Source: Siphonodentalium dalli (Eukaryota; Mollusca; Scaphopoda; Gadilida; Siphonodentaliidae). From it: a stretch of DNA of 64,000 nucleotides. The notes under the pieces are model-generated. The model was not told where the DNA came from. It saw only the letters and a program-made list of their open reading frames with translations, and searched no databases. Shown piece after piece: positions 58,101-64,000 of this stretch (positions are counted from its first letter, which is position 1; each line of letters opens with the position of its first letter). The DNA lies in the NCBI GenBank assembly GCA_032622095.1, contig CP136064.1:132005129-132069128 (forward strand). Direction: 5' to 3'. Both the position numbers and the translations under genes were made by a program.

Positions 58101-58764
58101 GATGAACGCCACCTTGTATTGTGTCTACACGGCCACTTGTATTGTGTTTACGTCGCTTAAAAGTTTAGGGACATAAAAGGGAAGAAAAATAATGAGTGGG
58201 GTGATGTTAAGTCCTGATGGGGGTGCAGGGGTACCATATCAGCTCCCGGACTAACATGTTTGTCGGAATCATTTACTTAAAATCATCGTGATGAGACGAT
58301 AAATCAGGCACATTCCAGAAACGACAGACAGGTCGACTACCATATATCCTGGGCTGGCGATGAGATGCTCTGATATCGCTTTGTGAGGAGGGCTGACAGA
58401 TAAATATTCGTCGTAACTCTTTACGGCAATAGTCCGTGTGCTTTCCGACCCGCAAAAAACGAAACTAATTGACTCTTATTTGATTTCTGACGGGCGGGTA
58501 TTTTGTAAGAAACCACCGAATGGTCAGAAACTAACGACGAACACCCTCGAAGACGGCAAAATCCCTTGACTGAAATCAAGACTAGGTCTGGTGCATCACC
58601 TTAACATGAGTGTGTGCAAACCAAAAACGCAAACTTTCATACCACCCGCCCTCTTGCTCAAGTTAAAAAAAAATCAAATCCAAAACAACACCATGCAGTC
58701 GCTCTGTATTTTTTATAGTTAAAACTGTAATCAAAATAGAGTTATGTCCCTTGTTTCTAGAGCA
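58101..58764. other. Unassigned
   Basis: No exon, RNA or repeat is recognised. Confidence 0.4.
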
Positions 58765-59350
58765 CCTAGTTTTCAGGATGTTTCGGCAAATGGTTTTCGG
58801 CACTTGGTTTTTTCGGCCAAAGCACTTCATCGAAGACATTTATTTATTTAAAATTTTGACATAATTAAGTATGCCGTCGAGAATTTTTAGATGTAGTAGA
58901 ATCTTCTTTCGCCCCATGATACAAAAGGAAAAGGAAATGAATAGGGCATTTCGTTTGAATAATGATTGTTTTCCCAATGTTCTCTTGTTGTCTGTTATGA
59001 AAAGTGCTGCAATTTCGATATTGAATTTCATTTTGGCGCTTTCTGTGGTTCGCTCGCGTGGCAATATGTGTGCGCGTCTGCACATTGTGTCGTTTTCCTC
59101 GTTTGGCGGTTTCCATTTTCCGTGCCCCATTGTAGGTTGGCCATAACAGTATTCCATATGTCTTATGACTCGTTCATGGTATGTATATATTCACTACCAT
59201 CGTATCACATACTATTGAAATATAGAAAGAAAAGAAAATTATTTCTCGGCAATATTGATAGTTTGTTGGTCCGAAAATTACCAGGTACCGAAACGTGCGA
59301 AGAGCCGAAACAAAATGGGTGCCGAAACGTCCAGGTGCCAAAACGTCCAG
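58765..59350. mobile_element. Element bounded by inverted GTTTCGGCAC repeats (~590 bp)
   Basis: The left edge has three GTTTCGGCA/TTTTCGGCAC words and the right edge several GTGCCGAAACGTCC words in inverse orientation. This suggests a DNA element with iterated terminal repeats. Overlapping frames on both strands inside (58840-59157, 58871-59376) match nothing I know. A small relative lies at 16797-16870. Confidence 0.5.
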
Positions 59351-59427
59351 CATTCACTGAAAAACAATTGAAATAGATATAAGAAGTCAAGAAATAAACG
59401 ACGACCCTTTAAACCTGATATTCCAGA

Positions 59428-60005
59428 ATGAAATCACAATACAAGAAAAATCGCATAAACACATCGGTCTTGCATGAGCTTCAATCTAATTTGTGGAAAA
59501 AACCCATTGATTATACGGCATCAAATGCTTCATCCAGACTATCACAGTTTAGGAAATTTAAAAACAATATCGATAGAAAGACCCTTGAAAAATTATATCA
59601 CACGTATACATATATACTTCCTATTTTAAACCATGTCGATGATTTTTGGGCGGCTGCTCCAGGCTACTTAATGGATAAACTCGATCGAGTACATACATAT
59701 GTCGCACGAAATGTCTCTGGTTTAAAGCGTTCATTTTCATTAAATATATTATGACAAGAGGTTAGGTGGCGTACACTAGAGAGACGAGGACATCGTCACA
59801 TACAAGAAATTCATATAATTTTCTGCAAGGACTAAACGCACGGGATATCGTCTAAGATTCCATGATAAGTTCCATCCTTATTTCCCAAACACTGAATACT
59901 TTAGACACTCTTTTCTCCGCACAATCGTCTTAGAATGGAACAAGCTGCCAACAACACAAAATAGTAAATGAAACCAATCTGACTTCAAAGCCAACGTCAT
60001 AGGAT
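59428..60005 (+). pseudogene. LINE C-terminal remnant
   Basis: The + strand frame 59428-59754 contains RLSQFRKFKNNIDRKTLEKL and YILPILNHVDDFWAAAPGYL, the thumb/C-terminal region of a LINE reverse transcriptase. After a stop it continues with EVRWRTLERRGHRHIQEI, then, frameshifted, YRLRFHDKFHPYFPNTEYFR and LEWNKLP. The RT core and endonuclease are absent. It is truncated at its 3' side by, or next to, the long-TIR element at 60012. Confidence 0.75.
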
Positions 60006-60011
60006 GATTTG

Positions 60012-62352
60012 TAGTCCATAGCATTAATTATAGTTTCACATCAAACTAATTGCAACACAAAGTATCTCAATGGGAATAAGTACTTTAACACATCACAAAC
60101 AACATACTAAAAATCAAAAAGAATCACGAAAGGCAAAATTGATGAATTTTGTGGAATAAATTTGTCAACATTTTGTAAAATACTCATTTTATGGCTTTTC
60201 AAGAATGTTTATAAAAAACTTTATTCTTCCATTTATATATCCATTTTGTAGAGTACAGAACCCTGATTACAGAACAGAAAACATTTCCCAGATATGTTGA
60301 GTATTTTTTTTAGTTATGTGCCTCCAACATTTGGAGTTTATCTAATTTTGGAGCCTAAATTTCTCAAAATTAGTTCAAGTCCATTTTTTATGGTCTTATA
60401 TTTTAAATACTAAAGAAAATGAAGGGATTTCTTGTTATTTTAGTCATTTCCTCTAGGTTGTGCAATAAAATATTATTTCTTTATGTATCTATGATTGAGA
60501 GGACAAAAATATTCTTAAACAAAATGTGTGTTCCACCATTGTATGGCCAAATTTACCTGTGGTCCAGAACCGGCATGATGAAATAGCATATTGGAGGTCA
60601 TACAACTTAATAGATATATAACCATTTCCCCTGTATTTCTCACAATCACTTAAGTATATATGGTTAAACATGCCTCTGATGGAATTTCCAAAATTATGGT
60701 GTAGTAAATCAAATTATGGCCCAATGAATCCTGAGAATTGACTCTTATAAAAATGACATTTTGGCCGTTTTTGTCCATTTTTAAAGGCTTTTGTGGACGA
60801 ATAGTAAAAAACAGTGCGTTTAATGTGTAAAAAAACATGTGTACTTTACTCATAAAACACTTTGAAGTGTTGAAATAACCTTATATTGGATATGTCAATG
60901 AATGTCAATGAATTTCACTCATTTTTCTGGAAACGGACGTCAAATATCTGAAAAATGGGGTAGGAGAAACCATATTGACAAAATCTCAGAAAATATGGAC
61001 CTTGGTGAATAAAACTTTACTATCACCAGCTCCTACAATCATTATTCTTTGATACAGAGTATACTGATTTCTGTTTTGATGTTCATATTTAGAGCTACGA
61101 TCCTTTTTGTTGCAACTCGATGGCGAAATGGTGCTTCATTATTTCCAGGTTGTTCAATATAACATGCTCATAAAGTTCTAAATAAACCTCCACTAATGTA
61201 CTAAACTTTTTATTGTGCAAGAATAATCTACACAAAATGGAATAAAACAGCCCTTTGGCTCCAATGACTAGAATATGGTGACAAGACCATAGCCTTTGTG
61301 ATGTGATTTCACCTACCCAATTATCAATGTTCAAATTTGGAGTCAGTTTCTTGAAAAATATGTGAAATCCAGAGACTGTTGATTGGCATAACCAATGTAA
61401 TCCTAATTTTCCCAACAATACAGTCGGTCAAAAGCTCTTCAGAGCTTGTGTTTGTGATATGTTTATACCTCCGACTTTTAAATAATATTTATCTATCTTA
61501 TCTTAACAATAACTGTTTTATAAGGAATGTTCAAATGATTTTACACATCAAATACTATTTGTATTCACTTTTGTTTTACTATTTGTGCCAAAAAAAAAAC
61601 ATTTAAAAATGGACAAAAACACCCCAAAACAGTCCAAAATGAATTTGTTTTGGAAAAGAGACAATACTAAGGAATCGTAGGGCCATAAGTTGTATTTAGC
61701 CTAGTACACTTATTATAAAGAGATTGTGAGAAATGCAGGGCATATGACCCCAAATATGGTATTTCATCACACCAGTTCTGTTTCACAAAGCAAATTTGGC
61801 AAAGTCCATACAATGGGACACACAATTTGTTTAAGAATATTTTTGTCTTCTCGATCATAGATGCATAATGTAATAATTGTTTGTGCACAATATAGTGAGG
61901 AAACTAATACAACATCAAGATATCTTATTTTTCTCTTGTTTTTAAAATACTAGACCATAAAATATGGATTTTAGCTAATTCTTGGAAATTGAGCTCCCAA
62001 AATTAGACAAACATCCAATTTTGGAGGCACATTACTCGAAAAATACACAACGTATCTGGAATATGTTTTCTGTTCTGTAATAATGATTGCGTACTCAACA
62101 AAATGGATATATAAATGGAAGGACATGTGAAATGATGTTTTTTTATAAACATACTTGAAAAGCTATAAATTGAGTCTTTTACCAAATTTTACCAAATTTA
62201 TTTCACAAAATTTACCAATTTCGCCTTTCTTGATTCTTTTTGATTTTTAGTATGTTGTTTATAATTGGTTAATAGACATAATCCTGCTAAGAAACATTGT
62301 GTTCCAATTAGTATGAGGTTTGGCACTTTTTTCTCATTAATGCACTGGACTA
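60012..62352. mobile_element. Long-TIR DNA transposon (2.34 kb), larger relative of 14562-15543
   Basis: The ends TAGTCCATAGCATTAATTA and TTAATGCACTGGACTA are inverted. The inversion extends at least 750-800 bp inward: ACAAAAATATTCTTAAACAA at ~60503 pairs with its complement at ~61835. The unique centre is about 60850-61590. The outer ~300 bp and parts of the interior match the 982 bp copy at 14562-15543. Small minus-strand frames (61095-61418 and 61667-61888) are unrecognised, and no transposase motif is visible. Confidence 0.8.
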
Positions 62353-63460
62353 ATAATATCCATTAGTAAAGTCGCGCGCTACGTTCACACTTGAAGAAAA
62401 ATAAATATAATACATTGCAAACTGTTCTGAAACATGTTCCGAAACCATATATCTGAGACTCCAGGGGTGCTATTCACCAAGCGAGACTATTTTATAAACC
62501 AGGTAGTTTATATGGTAGCGGCTGAACGCAAAGGTATCTTTGCTTTAGCGCAAACGACACACGCTGTCGATGGTGTGATTGATCCAATCTATCAGATTTG
62601 TCACCTGTCAATTGACGCCGTCTTACGACTAATTCACGAACACTCACCGGCCACAATCGGCATGTATAGCGGTATAATTTTTGGGTATAATTGTGTGGAG
62701 ACTCATGCTTGCGTTTATATATCTGCAGAATGAGTTTCAATGATATTAATGAGGTTTTTTTAATTAGCACAGTGTGAAAATGAAGAGCCAAGAAGATAAC
62801 GTCTCAGAAGAATTTTGTTTGTGTTTTGGTTCTGCAGTTTGGATATTTCCCTGCTATTTCCAAAGAAATTTCTTTCCATGCATCATTTTTCAGGCGCTGG
62901 TGAATGGTGCAGGTTTCTTTGTTAGTTTAATATTTTGATTCTTCTCTCCACAATGGCCCAAAAAAGTGTTACGCTCATCGGCAGTGGTGGGGGGGGGGGG
63001 GGGGGGGTCTGGAAAACAATTGCACATATAGGGCTCAAAAAGGTTTTTTCCGACCCCGAGGAACCCACCACCCCATTTGTGCAAATTTGTTCCTCCAAAT
63101 GTTAGGGACCCACCCCCTTTCTCATGTTTTTATCAAAATTTCAGAGTTTTTTAGCCGTTCTTCAATAACTGTGTTAACTGCGAAAAATAAACTGTATTTC
63201 CAGGTGTTTCCTGGTGTTTCCAGTATCTAACAACAATAATAAAGCATTGTGTAGGTACACTGTGTGTCACAAATTGCCCTAGACCGCATTATAGCCTTAA
63301 TATATCGAGCGTGTTTAGTCTGACAGAGAACACTGGCCAGTGTAAATAGTAGTAAACAGGTCAGGGGTTCTACAATTATTTGTGCATGATCAAAGAACTC
63401 TTTAGTCTTATTTACCAGGGTGAGGAATTGTGTTGGTTAGGTATACACATAGATATATGG
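62353..63460. other. Unassigned, with a G19 run
   Basis: An uninterrupted run of 19 G lies at 62989-63007. The open frame 62434-62733 (99 codons) matches no family known to me. Nothing else is supported. Confidence 0.4.
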
Positions 63461-63960
63461 TTATTATACCCCCGATATTAGTCGGCGGGTATATAGTTGA
63501 CGTCTCGAGCCGTCCGTGTGTCCGTCCGTACAAACATTTTGCATCATAACTCAAGAGTCGGTTGTCATATTTTGATGCTCTATGACATGTGACGGACCAG
63601 AAATGGGGAACGAATATGCATAATATCACGGATTGTGAGTACCAATGCCTACCAGAGTTATCCATGGGCCCTGTTTATGAAATTAAATCCGTACAAAGTT
63701 TTTGCCATATAAGTTGAAGTGTCGGTTGTCGAATTTTGAAGTGGTTTGGTATGGTGATAGACCTGAATGATACGGGAATGATGTGTGCAGATATTACTGC
63801 ATATCACAGGTTTTGCCTGTCGATGCATACCAGAGCTACCAACTTGGTTCTATCCGTAAACACATTTTGCATTATTATAACTCAACCATTTGTATGTATA
63901 TTTGTGCAGTATAGTCTCAGTCAGATTTTATTCTTGATTTTAGTTTGAACTTTGAAGACA
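63461..63960 (+). repeat. GTCC-headed repeat with ~165 bp tandem units
   Basis: TTATACCCCCGATATTAGTC is followed by GTCCGTGTGTCCGTCC and then three degenerate units starting CGTACAAACATTTTGCAT (63527), CGTACAAAGTTTTTGCCA (63690) and CGTAAACACATTTTGCAT (63856). The architecture parallels 33781-34935 but the sequence differs. Confidence 0.6.
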
Positions 63961-64000
63961 TTGAAGAATGTCATTTCTCAAAGCATCTGAATGCATCACA

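Noticed and set aside
62434-62733. 99-codon ORF
   Set aside because: Unrecognised, with an equally long frame on the opposite strand; no supporting exon structure.
1-64000. tRNA, rRNA or other structured RNA genes
   Set aside because: No cloverleaf with conserved A and B boxes or rRNA-like stretch was noticed by eye; a covariance-model scan could still find one.

Overview
The window reads as nuclear DNA of an invertebrate animal, most likely a lophotrochozoan and probably a marine mollusc. The grounds are AT-rich sequence, spliceosomal introns, several 5'-truncated non-LTR retrotransposons, GTCC-rich repeats of a style common in bivalve and gastropod genomes, and a gene built from single-domain ShKT exons. 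The species assignment is inference; no rRNA, tRNA or mitochondrial marker is present.

One host gene can be supported. It lies on the + strand at 15568-35570 and consists of seven exons, each carrying one six-cysteine ShKT domain. Under the splice sites chosen, all six introns between these exons are phase 1. The frame stays open from exon 1 to a TAA two codons after the last cysteine, giving 374 complete codons plus part of a codon at the 5' edge. No start codon or signal peptide is visible, so upstream exons are missing or unrecognised. It is probably a secreted or extracellular protein with Thr/Ser-rich and acidic linkers.

Almost everything else is mobile or repetitive. At 5715-10600 (+ orientation, 6 modules) and 36720-50188 (- orientation, 15 modules) lie head-to-tail chains of short non-coding modules. 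Most begin with TC followed by a TATATATTTTGAGA-type head and end with a short hairpin plus CTAG. The outer chain borders that I could read fit A^TC...CTAG^T. This is the signature of Helitron rolling-circle transposons, and the chains are the most unusual structure in the window.

The introns of the ShKT gene hold a 26+30 bp minisatellite, a LINE inserted into a degenerate ~20 bp minisatellite, a MITE flanked by TTAA, one LINE nested inside another of opposite orientation, a broken C2H2 zinc-finger gene, an 88 bp satellite, an exact 174 bp tandem array and three large palindromes. A long-TIR transposon ends 24 bp before the first ShKT exon, and a larger relative lies at 60012-62352.

The right-hand part (51.2-58.1 kb) holds two copies of a large inverted-repeat element with a ~45 bp minisatellite core. 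One copy carries a 373 bp MITE whose empty site is preserved in the other copy. No Rep/helicase, transposase or complete reverse transcriptase gene is visible, so every mobile element here looks non-autonomous or dead.
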